NCBI GenBank assembly: GCA_016208345.1
Contig: JACQYG010000075.1
Coordinates: 1-21,420 of the forward strand
From: Chloroflexota bacterium
Lineage (GTDB): Bacteria; Chloroflexota; DTOL01; JACQYG01
DNA: 21,420 bases
Direction: 5' to 3'
Every line of letters starts with the position of its first letter. Position 1 is the stretch's first letter. The notes under the pieces are model-generated. The model was not told where the DNA came from. It ran no database searches and was given only the letters and a program-made list of their open reading frames with translations. Of this stretch, positions 1 through 6,095 are shown in pieces. A program made the position numbers and the translations under genes.

Positions 1-2
1 CT

Positions 3-530
3 GAGAGCGTGACCTTTCACGCCGCTTTCTACCAGGGAATGGACCCGAAGACAGTTTACAGCACCGTTCTGGAACAACTGCGAGAGATCCGAACCATCTT
101 GGATATGGAAGATAACCACCTCTGGATTCGCCCGGAATTGACGGGGAAGGAGAGCCAGTTCGGCTCTCTGGACGAATTGTTGAACCTTTCCACCGCGGTC
201 CCCGGGGTCATGCCCTGCGTGGATTTCGCCCACTCTCATGCCCGGACCGGGAAATACAACTCCTACGCCGAGTTCGCGGAGATCCTGCAGCGCGTGGAGG
301 CCAAACTGGGCCGGAGGGGGCTCGAGAACATGCACATACACGTGTCGGGGATCGCCTATTCGCCGAAGGGAGAGCGGACCCACCTGAACCTCGACGAGGC
401 CGACCTCAAGTACCAGGAGCTAATGCAGGCCCTGAAGGACTTTCAGGTGGGGGGCTTCGTGATCTGTGAAAGTCCCAACCTGGAAGAGGACGCTCTCCTA
501 CTTCAGGAGACCTATCACCGGCTTTCGTAG
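3..530 (+). CDS. nfo: Endonuclease IV-like AP endonuclease, C-terminal part (5' end outside window)
   Basis: This is the 3' part of a TIM-barrel AP endonuclease of the endonuclease IV (Nfo) family, which cleaves DNA at abasic sites in base-excision repair using a three-metal (usually Zn) centre. The reading frame is open to the window edge, so the GTG at position 9 is unlikely to be the real start. About 175 residues are visible. Recognisable family blocks are RPELTGKESQFGSLDE, the metal-site block CVDFAHSHAR, NMHIHVSGI, the region around GERTHLNL, and VICESPNLEEDA with a conserved Glu near the C-terminus. These blocks look like the version common in archaea and some deep bacterial lineages rather than E. 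coli Nfo. The gene ends in TAG 61 bp before the next start codon. Nothing ties it functionally to complex I. Confidence 0.85.
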   Translation, partial: ESVTFHAAFYQGMDPKTVYSTVLEQLREIRTILDMEDNHLWIRPELTGKESQFGSLDELLNLSTAVPGVMPCVDFAHSHARTGKYNSYAEFAEILQRVEAKLGRRGLENMHIHVSGIAYSPKGERTHLNLDEADLKYQELMQALKDFQVGGFVICESPNLEEDALLLQETYHRLS

Positions 531-591
531 GACGGGTTTCTCACCCACCGTACACGCTTGAAAAGGCGTAATGCATTTTCAGGAGAATGGA

Positions 592-894
592 ATGGCCACT
601 AAGGAAGCAGTGGTGGAGGCCCTGCGCAATTGCTTTGATCCCGAGATCGGGATCAATGTAGTGGACCTGGGGCTCATCTACCAGGTGAAAGTAGACGGCA
701 AGAAGGCCTACGTGGAGATGACCATGACCACCCCCGGCTGTCCTCTGCATGCCTATCTGACCCAGGATGCCAGGCAAAAGGTCCTGGGGGTGGGGGGCAT
801 CGAGGAGGCCGAGGTGAAACTGGTCTGGGACCCGCCATGGGATCCCTCCCGAATGTCCATGGAGGCCAAACGGGCCCTGGGTTTCAGCGGCTAG
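592..894 (+). CDS. MIP18/DUF59 family Fe-S assembly protein (SufT/PaaD-like)
   Basis: This 100-residue protein belongs to the MIP18 (DUF59) family, whose members (SufT, PaaD, eukaryotic CIA2) help mature Fe-S proteins. Visible hallmarks are the N-terminal block DPEIGINVVDLGLIY (residues 16-30), TTPGCP with the conserved Cys50, and a WDPPW motif followed by Met near the C-terminus. I chose the ATG at 592 because AGGAG at 581-585 sits six bases upstream; the in-frame ATG at 571 lacks such a site. Its position a short way upstream of an operon encoding many Fe-S cluster subunits is suggestive, but there is a 55-bp gap and a palindrome before the next gene. The exact client protein cannot be told from sequence. 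Family assignment is secure; function is inferred from the family. Confidence 0.9.
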   Translation: MATKEAVVEALRNCFDPEIGINVVDLGLIYQVKVDGKKAYVEMTMTTPGCPLHAYLTQDARQKVLGVGGIEEAEVKLVWDPPWDPSRMSMEAKRALGFSG

Positions 895-900
895 CCCCGA

Positions 901-921
901 ATTCTTTACTGGTTAAAGAAT
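901..921. repeat. Palindromic repeat, copy 1 (ATTCTTTA-CTGGT-TAAAGAAT)
   Basis: Perfect 8-bp inverted repeat with a five-base centre, in the 55-bp gap between the DUF59 gene and the cobalamin adenosyltransferase gene. It matches the 18-base consensus TTCTTTACYAGTAAAGAA seen elsewhere in the window, with one extra T in the right half and G for A at the centre. No T-run follows, so it does not look like an intrinsic terminator. Confidence 0.8.
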
Positions 922-949
922 CCCTCGGCGGGCGGGCAGGAGGCAATCG

Positions 950-1510
950 GTGCCTGGGGGGATAGGGCCTGCGGCGGAGAAAGCCAGAGGGCTGGTCATT
1001 GTGTTCACCGGAAGCGGGAGGGGCAAGACCACGGCGGCCCTGGGCATCGCCCTGCGCGCCTGCGGCCACGCCCTGAGAACCCTCGTCATCCAGTTCATCA
1101 AGGGACCATGGCTTGCCGGGGAACTGGAGGCAGCCAAGCGGCTGGCCCCGAATCTGGAGATCATCGCCACTGGGAAAGGGTTTGTCGGCATTATGGGGGA
1201 CGACTTGCCGTTTTCCGAGCACCAGAAGGCAGCCCAAGAGGCCCTGGCCTTGGCCAGGGACAAAGCTGGCACGGGCGCCTACGACATCCTGGTCCTGGAC
1301 GAGATCGACAATGCCTTGAGGCTTGGACTAGTATCATTGGAAGATGTCCTGGCCTTCCTTCGGTCTCGCCCGGCGGCCATGCACGTCATCCTCACCGGCC
1401 GGGATGCCCCGCCCGAGCTGGTGGCAGCGGCCGACCTGGTCACCGAGATGCTGGACGTGAAGCACCCGTTCAACGAAGGGCAGGTGGCCCGGCGAGGCAT
1501 CGACTTCTGA
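950..1510 (+). CDS. cobO: Cob(I)yrinic acid a,c-diamide adenosyltransferase (CobO/BtuR family)
   Basis: This 186-residue protein transfers the 5'-deoxyadenosyl group of ATP to the cobalt of corrinoids, making adenosylcobalamin or its precursors; it is cytosolic. The family is shown by the P-loop GSGRGKTT (residues 21-28) inside FTGSGRGKTTAALGIALR, the block VIQFIKG, the Walker-B-like LVLDEIDNA, the LTGRDAP block, and the C-terminal signature KHPFNEGQVARRGIDF. Length is normal for CobO/BtuR. The GTG start is supported by a perfect AGGAGG at 938-943 six bases upstream. The P-loop carries Arg where many relatives have Lys (GSGKGKTT), a conservative change. No other corrinoid gene is in the window, so the role (de novo synthesis or salvage) cannot be decided. 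It is followed by a 172-bp regulatory gap before nuoA. Confidence 0.93.
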   Translation: MPGGIGPAAEKARGLVIVFTGSGRGKTTAALGIALRACGHALRTLVIQFIKGPWLAGELEAAKRLAPNLEIIATGKGFVGIMGDDLPFSEHQKAAQEALALARDKAGTGAYDILVLDEIDNALRLGLVSLEDVLAFLRSRPAAMHVILTGRDAPPELVAAADLVTEMLDVKHPFNEGQVARRGIDF

Positions 1511-1573
1511 ATATCCCAGACTCGGCCGGCCCCAGCGCTTGATCAGGTGTCATAGGGCCGGTATGGCGGGTGA

Positions 1574-1591
1574 TGCTTTACCAGTAAAGAA
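1574..1591. repeat. Palindromic repeat, copy 2 (TGCTTTACCAGTAAAGAA)
   Basis: Eighteen-base member of the dispersed palindrome family with a perfect inner inverted repeat CTTTAC-CA-GTAAAG; only the second base (G for T) departs from the consensus TTCTTTACYAGTAAAGAA. It lies between cobO and nuoA, about 30 bp upstream of the candidate nuo promoter, where it could act as an operator or simply be a neutral insertion. Confidence 0.8.
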
Positions 1592-1618
1592 GTTGGATTT
1601 CTTGCTTTAGCGGTCCTT

Positions 1619-1648
1619 TTGTGCTAAACTGGACACATTTAGTATACT
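1619..1648 (+). promoter_or_regulatory. Candidate sigma-70 promoter of the nuo operon (TTGTGC-N18-TATACT)
   Basis: A good -10 hexamer, TATACT (1643-1648), lies in a locally AT-rich patch 35 bp before nuoA. The only reasonable -35 is TTGTGC (1619-1624) with an 18-base spacer, matching three of six consensus bases. The spacer contains the inverted repeat CTAAA/TTTAG (1624-1628 and 1638-1642). This would place the transcription start near 1655 and give a short leader. Assignment rests on pattern only. Confidence 0.45.
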
Positions 1649-1682
1649 TTTCCCGAGCAGCGGGCGCATAGGGGATTTTCTA

Positions 1683-2039
1683 GTGATTTCGGACTATTTC
1701 CCCATACTGGTGCTCTTCGTAGTGTGTGTGGGGTTTGCAGCCGTGGCCCTGGGCGCCTCGGCGCTCTTGGGGCCCCGTAAGCCTTCGCCCCGCAAGCTCT
1801 CACCCTACGAATGCGGCATGCCCGCGACAGGCACGACCCGTAGACGTTTCATGGTTCGCTTCTACCTCATGGCGGTCCTATTCATCATCTTCGATATCGA
1901 GATAGCCTTCCTTTATCCCTGGGCAGTGATCTTCCGGGAGCTCCAGCTTTATGGCCTGGGAGCCATAGCCGTCTTCATGGGCATTCTACTCATAGGATAC
2001 ATCTATGTCTGGAAGAAGGGTGGGCTGGAATGGGACTAG
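1683..2039 (+). CDS. nuoA: NADH-quinone oxidoreductase subunit A
   Basis: NuoA is a small three-helix membrane subunit of complex I that packs beside NuoH near the quinone tunnel. The 118 residues show three hydrophobic segments (about 5-30, 60-83 and 88-112) and the family signature [16 protein letters not shown] followed by [12 protein letters not shown]. The acidic residues in FDIEIAF are the conserved ones at the membrane/quinone interface. The GTG start is chosen because it gives the usual short N-terminus and has an AGGGGA-like ribosome site upstream. It opens the 14-gene nuo operon, and its last ten bases overlap the start of nuoB, suggesting translational coupling. Confidence 0.96.
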   Translation: MISDYFPILVLFVVCVGFAAVALGASALLGPRKPSPRKLSPYECGMPATGTTRRRFMVRFYLMAVLFIIFDIEIAFLYPWAVIFRELQLYGLGAIAVFMGILLIGYIYVWKKGGLEWD

Positions 2040-2509
2040 AAGAGAAACTGCCTCCTGGCGTCATCACCACCACCATCAACCAGGCGGTGAACTGGGCTCG
2101 CTATTCCTCGGTGTGGCCGGTGCTCTTCGGCCTGGCCTGTTGCGCCATCGAGATGATGGGCACCTTTGCCTCCCGTTTCGACTGGGGACGATTCGGCGCC
2201 GAGCTGTACCGGCCTTCTCCGCGGCAGTCGGACCTGATGATCGTGGCCGGCCGGGTGAGCCAGAAGATGGCCCCGGTGATCCGCCAGATCTACGACCAGA
2301 TGCCGGAGCCCAAATGGGTCATCGCCATGGGGGCCTGCGCCACCTGTGGCGGGGTGTTCAGCAACTACGCCGTGGTGCAAGGGGTAGACGAGATCATCCC
2401 GGTGGACGCGTATGTGCCCGGCTGCCCTCCCCGGCCGGAGATGCTTCTCCTGGCATTCATGGAACTGCAGAAGAAGATAGCCGGGGAGAGATTTACCGAT
2501 CGCGCGTAG
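2030..2509 (+). CDS. nuoB: NADH-quinone oxidoreductase subunit B (cluster N2)
   Basis: NuoB carries cluster N2, the last [4Fe-4S] cluster of complex I, which hands electrons to quinone. The 159-residue protein has the tandem-cysteine motif LACCAIEMM (Cys37, Cys38), MGACATCGG (Cys103) and VPGCPPRPE (Cys132), which are the four expected N2 ligands. Cys106 inside GACATCGG is an additional cysteine at a position that is often Ser or Thr in relatives. The short polar N-terminus ([10 protein letters not shown]) and normal length indicate a complete gene. The start codon lies inside the end of nuoA, and nuoC follows after 11 bp. Confidence 0.97.
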   Translation: MGLEEKLPPGVITTTINQAVNWARYSSVWPVLFGLACCAIEMMGTFASRFDWGRFGAELYRPSPRQSDLMIVAGRVSQKMAPVIRQIYDQMPEPKWVIAMGACATCGGVFSNYAVVQGVDEIIPVDAYVPGCPPRPEMLLLAFMELQKKIAGERFTDRA

Positions 2510-2520
2510 AGGCTTGGTTC

Positions 2521-2961
2521 ATGCCAGAGAGCGATTTCGTCGCCCAGAAACTCAGAAGCAGATTTCCCGATTCGCTTCGGGAGATCAAATACTTCCGGGG
2601 CGAGACCACCATGGTGCTACGCCGTGATGACATCCTGGAGGTTTGCCGGTTCCTGCGAGATGACCCGGAGCTCAGGTTTGATTACCTCTCCGACCTTTGC
2701 GGGGTGGACTACCTGGGGCGGGAGCCGCGTTTTGAGGTGGTGTACAACCTGTATTCGCCCACTGCGAACTGGCATGAACGCGAAGTGTACGACATGTTTG
2801 GGCTCTCATTCCAGGGCCATCCTGACCTGCGCCGTATCTTGATGCCCGACGACTGGCGCGGCCATCCCCTGCGCAAGGATTATCCCCTGACGGCGGAGCC
2901 GTCGGCGTTCACCCACAATGCCAGGGCCATCGCGGCCGGAAAGCCTTTGGCCAAGGAATAG
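2521..2961 (+). CDS. nuoC: NADH-quinone oxidoreductase subunit C, apparently shortened internally
   Basis: NuoC is a peripheral-arm subunit that binds NuoD and NuoI near the quinone site. The 146-residue product starts at an ATG with AGAGG eight bases upstream. The N-terminal alpha/beta part ([20 protein letters not shown]) and the C-terminal signature ([39 protein letters not shown]) are well conserved. Between them, FEVVYNLYS runs straight into PTANW. Relatives as I know them have about 27 more residues here: a beta strand of the LRLKV type, then a loop ending in a WP or FP just before the ANW. The junction lies at 2757/2758 and the frame is kept. The protein could be genuinely shortened or this could be a sequence or assembly artefact. 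The gene is separate from nuoD, unlike the NuoCD fusion of E. coli. Confidence 0.92.
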   Translation: MPESDFVAQKLRSRFPDSLREIKYFRGETTMVLRRDDILEVCRFLRDDPELRFDYLSDLCGVDYLGREPRFEVVYNLYSPTANWHEREVYDMFGLSFQGHPDLRRILMPDDWRGHPLRKDYPLTAEPSAFTHNARAIAAGKPLAKE

Positions 2962-2964
2962 GGG

Positions 2965-4137
2965 ATGGACGAGCGGGAAACTCTGGTCCTCAACATGGGC
3001 CCTCAGCACCCCAGCACCCACGGCGTGCTGCGGCTGGAGCTGGAGCTGGACGGCGAGACCGTGGTGAGGGCTACACCGCACATCGGCTATCTGCACACGG
3101 GCATCGAGAAGACCGCCGAGAACAAGACCTACCTGAAGGCACTCACCCTCACCGATCGGCTGGATTACCTGGCGCCTCTCTCCAACAACCTGGCCTACGT
3201 GTTGGCCATGGAGAAGCTCCTGGACCTGGAGGTGCCACCTAAGGCCCAGTTCATGCGGGTTCTCCTGTGCGAGCTCTCGCGCATCGCCAGCCACCTGGTT
3301 TGGCTGGGCACCCAGGCCCTGGACCTTGGGGCCATGAGCGTCTTTCTCTATTGCTTCCGAGAGAGAGAACAGATCCTGGACGTCTTCGAGCTCATCTCCG
3401 GCGTCCGCATGATGACCAGCTACTTTCGCTTCGGTGGCCTGGCCCGAGACGTACCCCAGGGGTTCGACGGGAAGGTAAAAGCCATCATCAAGGCCTTTCC
3501 GGAGAAGTTCGACGACTACGAGGACCTGCTTACCAAGAACGCCATCTGGCTGCAGCGAACCAAAGGGGTCGGGGTCATCTCCGCCCAAGACGCCATCGCC
3601 CTGGGTTTGAGCGGCCCCACCTTGCGGGGCAGTGGGGTCAACTGGGACGTTCGCAAGGCTATCCCCTATTCCAGCTACGCCAAGTTCGATTTTCAGGTTC
3701 CCTTAGGTAAGAACGGCGACGTATACGATCGCTATCTCTGCCGCATGGCCGAGATGCGACAGAGCCTACGCCTGGTCCAGCAGGCCCTGGAGGGGATGCC
3801 GGCGGGGCCTCACATCGCCGACGACCGCAAATACGTCTTGCCGCCTCGGGAGGAGCTGGACACCAGCATGGAGGCCCTGATCCACCATTTCAAGCTGGTC
3901 ACCGAGGGGCTGCGGCCACCAGTCGGTGAGGTCTACGCCTGCGTAGAGGCACCCAAGGGCGAGCTGGGGTTCTACATCGTCTCCGATGGCTCGGGCAAGC
4001 CGTACCGGGTCAAGATCCGGCCGCCGTCCTTCGTGAACCTCCAGGCCCTGCCCAAGATGGTGGAGGGGCGGCTCCTGGCCGACGTGGTGGCGGTGATCGG
4101 GAGCATCGACATCGTGTTGGGAGAGGTGGATCGCTAG
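2965..4137 (+). CDS. nuoD: NADH-quinone oxidoreductase subunit D (quinone site)
   Basis: NuoD is the 49-kDa-type subunit, related to the large subunit of [NiFe] hydrogenases, that forms most of the quinone headgroup pocket with NuoB. The 390-residue protein begins with the signature LNMGPQHPSTHGVLRLELEL; the His in STHG (His19) and the Tyr in TDRLDYL are the residues known to contact quinone in other complexes I. GYLHTGIEK, MMTSYFRFGGLARD and the C-terminal IGSIDIVLGEVDR are further family blocks. Hydrogenase-type Ni-binding cysteines are absent, as expected. The ATG has AAGGA seven bases upstream and follows the nuoC stop after 3 bp. The next gene, nuoE, starts 60 bp downstream, one of the few real gaps in the operon, and that gap holds a palindromic repeat. 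Confidence 0.97.
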   Translation: MDERETLVLNMGPQHPSTHGVLRLELELDGETVVRATPHIGYLHTGIEKTAENKTYLKALTLTDRLDYLAPLSNNLAYVLAMEKLLDLEVPPKAQFMRVLLCELSRIASHLVWLGTQALDLGAMSVFLYCFREREQILDVFELISGVRMMTSYFRFGGLARDVPQGFDGKVKAIIKAFPEKFDDYEDLLTKNAIWLQRTKGVGVISAQDAIALGLSGPTLRGSGVNWDVRKAIPYSSYAKFDFQVPLGKNGDVYDRYLCRMAEMRQSLRLVQQALEGMPAGPHIADDRKYVLPPREELDTSMEALIHHFKLVTEGLRPPVGEVYACVEAPKGELGFYIVSDGSGKPYRVKIRPPSFVNLQALPKMVEGRLLADVVAVIGSIDIVLGEVDR

Positions 4138-4178
4138 CGGGTGGCCTCCGGCAGCGGAAGACGTACAGGCAGCGCAGA

Positions 4179-4196
4179 TTCTTTACTAGAAAAGAA
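4179..4196. repeat. Palindromic repeat, copy 3 (TTCTTTACTAGAAAAGAA), at the nuoE start
   Basis: One mismatch (A for T at position 12) from the perfect palindrome TTCTTTACTAGTAAAGAA. The right arm AAAGAA occupies positions -7 to -2 relative to the ATG at 4198, where the Shine-Dalgarno sequence of nuoE would be expected. In RNA the arms TTCTTT and AAAGAA could pair and affect translation initiation. Confidence 0.8.
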
Positions 4197-4197
4197 A

Positions 4198-4671
4198 ATG
4201 ATGCTTTCGGAAAGGGCCAGAGAAGAGATAATAAAGACAGCGGAGAGGTTTCCGGAGAGGCGGACGGCGTTGCTGCCCGCCTTGCGCCTGGCCCAGGACG
4301 AGCAAGGCTATCTTTCCAGCCAAGTGTTGGTCGAGGTGGCGGCCATCTTCGAGCTAACGCCGGCCGAGGTGGAGGCGGTGGCCAGCTTCTACACCATGTT
4401 GAAGCGCCGGCCCACGGGCAAACACCTGATCCAGGTGTGCACTAACCTCCCCTGTGCGCTATCGGGCGCAGGAGAGCTTCTGGATCACCTCAAGGCCAGG
4501 CTGGGCATTGGGGTGGGGGAGACCACCCCGGACGGACTATTTACCCTTGAGACCGTGGAGTGCCTGGGATCTTGCGGTACGGCGCCGGTGGTCCAGATAG
4601 ACGAGGACTATCACGAGAACCTGAGCGCTGAGGCCATAGAGGCAGTCCTGGCCAGGCTGGCTGGGGGGTGA
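4198..4671 (+). CDS. nuoE: NADH-quinone oxidoreductase subunit E (cluster N1a)
   Basis: NuoE is the 24-kDa-type subunit with a thioredoxin-like [2Fe-2S] domain carrying cluster N1a; it sits beside NuoF in the NADH-oxidising tip. The 157-residue protein has the four expected ligands in the usual spacing: Cys81 and Cys86 in VCTNLPC, Cys122 and Cys126 in ECLGSCGTAP. The N-terminal helical part (residues 1-70, ending VEAVASFYTMLKRRP) is typical. I chose the paired ATG codons at 4198/4201 because homologous-looking sequence starts there. The in-frame GTG at 4141 would add 19 low-complexity residues, although a GGGAGAGG lies about 14 bases before it. The 3' end overlaps or abuts nuoF. Confidence 0.95.
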   Translation: MMLSERAREEIIKTAERFPERRTALLPALRLAQDEQGYLSSQVLVEVAAIFELTPAEVEAVASFYTMLKRRPTGKHLIQVCTNLPCALSGAGELLDHLKARLGIGVGETTPDGLFTLETVECLGSCGTAPVVQIDEDYHENLSAEAIEAVLARLAGG

Positions 4672-4676
4672 AGGGC

Positions 4677-6002
4677 ATGGGCGAGAAGATCGTGCTGCGC
4701 TATACTGATGACCCGGAGCAAAGCGACATCGCCACCTACATCAGAAAGGGCGGCTATCAGGCGCTGGCCAGAGCGCTCAAAGAGCTTTCCCCGGAGGCGG
4801 TGGTGGACCTGGTGAAGAGATCGGGGCTCCGGGGGCGCGGTGGGGCGGGCTTTCCCACGGGCCTGAAATGGAGCTTCATTCCCAAGGACCCAGCGCTGCC
4901 CAGATACCTGTGTTGCAATGCCGACGAGGGCGAGCCAGGGACTTTCAAAGATCGGGAGATAATGGAGAAGGACCCCCACGAACTAATCGAGGGCATCATC
5001 CTCTCTAGCTATGCCATCGGCGCTCATCTGGCCGTCATCTACATCCGCGGCGAGTTCGCCTACGCTGCCAGGCAGCTGGAGAAGGCCATCCGGCAGGCCA
5101 CGGCGAAGGGTTACCTGGGGCGGAATATCCTGGGCTCCGGCTATGACCTGGACGTGGCCGTCTATCGGGGCGCGGGGGCCTATATCTGTGGGGAGGAGAC
5201 GGCGCTCCTGGAGTCCCTGGAGGGCTACCGGGGCCAGCCCCGGCTCAAGCCGCCCTTCCCCGCCACCGCCGGGCTTTACCGGAAGCCCACGGTGATCAAC
5301 AACGTGGAGACCCTGGCCAACGTGCCGTACATCGTATTGAACGGTCCGGAGGCTTTCGCCGCCATCGGCACTTCCCGGAGCCCCGGGACGAAGGTCTTCT
5401 GTTTGAGTGGCCACGTGAAGCGGCCGGGCAACTACGAGCTGCCCATGGGGACGCCGCTCCGGGAGATAATATTCGAGCACGGCGGGGGTGTCCGCGACGG
5501 CAAGCAGCTCAAAGCGATAATCCCGGGCGGCCCTTCCACGCCGACCTTCACCGCCGCCCACTTGGACGTGAACATGGACTTCGAGTCGGTGGCGGCGGCG
5601 GGCTCTATGCTGGGCTCTGGGGCGGTGATGGTGATGGACGAGACGGCCTGCATGGTGTGGGCTGCCCTGCGTCTCACCGAGTTCTTCCGCCACGAGTCCT
5701 GTGGCAAATGCACGCCGTGCCGCGAGGGAACGTACTGGATGGTACGCCTCCTGGGGCGCATCGAGGCAGGCCAGGGCCAGGACGGCGACATCGAACTGTT
5801 GCTGGACATCTGCGACAACATGGCTGGCAAGTGCTTCTGCCCCTTCGGCGACGCGGCCATAGCGCCGGTGCAGGGGACGGTGAAGCATTTCCGGGAGGAA
5901 TATCAAGGCCATATCAGGCGTGGCGGGTGCTGGAGACACGAGACGACGGGCGGCAGGCTGCCGACCACGGACCAAGGCCCGCGCGTCACGCCAGGGGCGT
6001 AG
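4677..6002 (+). CDS. nuoF: NADH-quinone oxidoreductase subunit F (NADH/FMN site, cluster N3)
   Basis: NuoF binds NADH and FMN and starts the electron chain through [4Fe-4S] cluster N3. The 441-residue protein shows the FMN/NADH loop GRGGAGFPTGLKW (from residue 53), CNADEGEPGTFKDR, YICGEETALLESLEG, and the N3 ligands Cys342, Cys345 and Cys348 (SCGKCTPC) with Cys388 in CFCPFGD. A GTG at 4668 overlapping the nuoE stop codon is an alternative start; the ATG at 4677 is preferred because a G-rich run lies eight bases upstream. The conserved part ends at about HFREEYQGHI. The remaining 28 residues are Arg/Gly/Pro-rich, unlike the family, and the DNA there contains a small palindrome (CGGCAG-G-CTGCCG, 5951-5963). 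The tail therefore looks like acquired junction sequence. Confidence 0.96.
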   Translation: MGEKIVLRYTDDPEQSDIATYIRKGGYQALARALKELSPEAVVDLVKRSGLRGRGGAGFPTGLKWSFIPKDPALPRYLCCNADEGEPGTFKDREIMEKDPHELIEGIILSSYAIGAHLAVIYIRGEFAYAARQLEKAIRQATAKGYLGRNILGSGYDLDVAVYRGAGAYICGEETALLESLEGYRGQPRLKPPFPATAGLYRKPTVINNVETLANVPYIVLNGPEAFAAIGTSRSPGTKVFCLSGHVKRPGNYELPMGTPLREIIFEHGGGVRDGKQLKAIIPGGPSTPTFTAAHLDVNMDFESVAAAGSMLGSGAVMVMDETACMVWAALRLTEFFRHESCGKCTPCREGTYWMVRLLGRIEAGQGQDGDIELLLDICDNMAGKCFCPFGDAAIAPVQGTVKHFREEYQGHIRRGGCWRHETTGGRLPTTDQGPRVTPGA

Positions 6003-6013
6003 CCGATTAACCC

Positions 6014-6065
6014 CTTAGAAACCAGGTTTCTCCTCCTTGGCTTGTCCAGAAACCTGGTCTCTAAG
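6014..6065. repeat. Long hairpin made of two AGAAACC-N-GGTTTCT palindromes between nuoF and nuoG
   Basis: An 18-base arm (6014-6031) pairs with 6048-6065 with a single A-C mismatch around a 16-base loop. Each arm is itself nearly palindromic: AGAAACC-A-GGTTTCT at 6017-6031 and AGAAACC-T-GGTCTCT at 6048-6062. No T-run follows, so a classical terminator is unlikely. The element fills most of the 93-bp nuoF-nuoG gap. In RNA it could modulate stability or expression of downstream genes; as DNA it looks like a small non-autonomous mobile repeat. Confidence 0.85.
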
Positions 6066-6095
6066 CCTAACGATCTGCCCGACGGATATTGACGT

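Larger units (their letters stand above)
1511..1682 (+). promoter_or_regulatory. Intergenic regulatory region upstream of the nuo operon
   Basis: This 172-bp non-coding gap holds, in order: a GC-rich inverted repeat (CCGGCCC at 1526-1532 with GGGCCGG at 1555-1561, 22-base loop) with no following T-run, so only a weak terminator candidate for cobO; a copy of the dispersed palindrome at 1574-1591; an AT-rich stretch with three TTTAG half-sites (1606, 1624, 1638); a candidate promoter; and an AGGGGA-type ribosome-binding site about eight bases before the GTG start of nuoA. Confidence 0.6.

Noticed and set aside
9..11. GTG at position 9 as the start of the endonuclease gene
   Set aside because: The frame is open to the window edge, and the visible protein lacks the N-terminal half of the endonuclease IV barrel.
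1526..1561. GC-rich inverted repeat after cobO as an intrinsic terminator
   Set aside because: Seven-base stem with a 22-base loop and no following T-run; too weak to call a terminator.
2005..2520. Upstream extension of the nuoC frame across nuoB (318 codons in total)
   Set aside because: His/Gly/Arg-rich shadow of nuoB; nuoC homology and a ribosome site support the ATG at 2521.
4983..5975. 330-codon antisense open frame opposite nuoF
   Set aside because: Composition is that of a GC-rich shadow frame; nuoF motifs are complete on the + strand.
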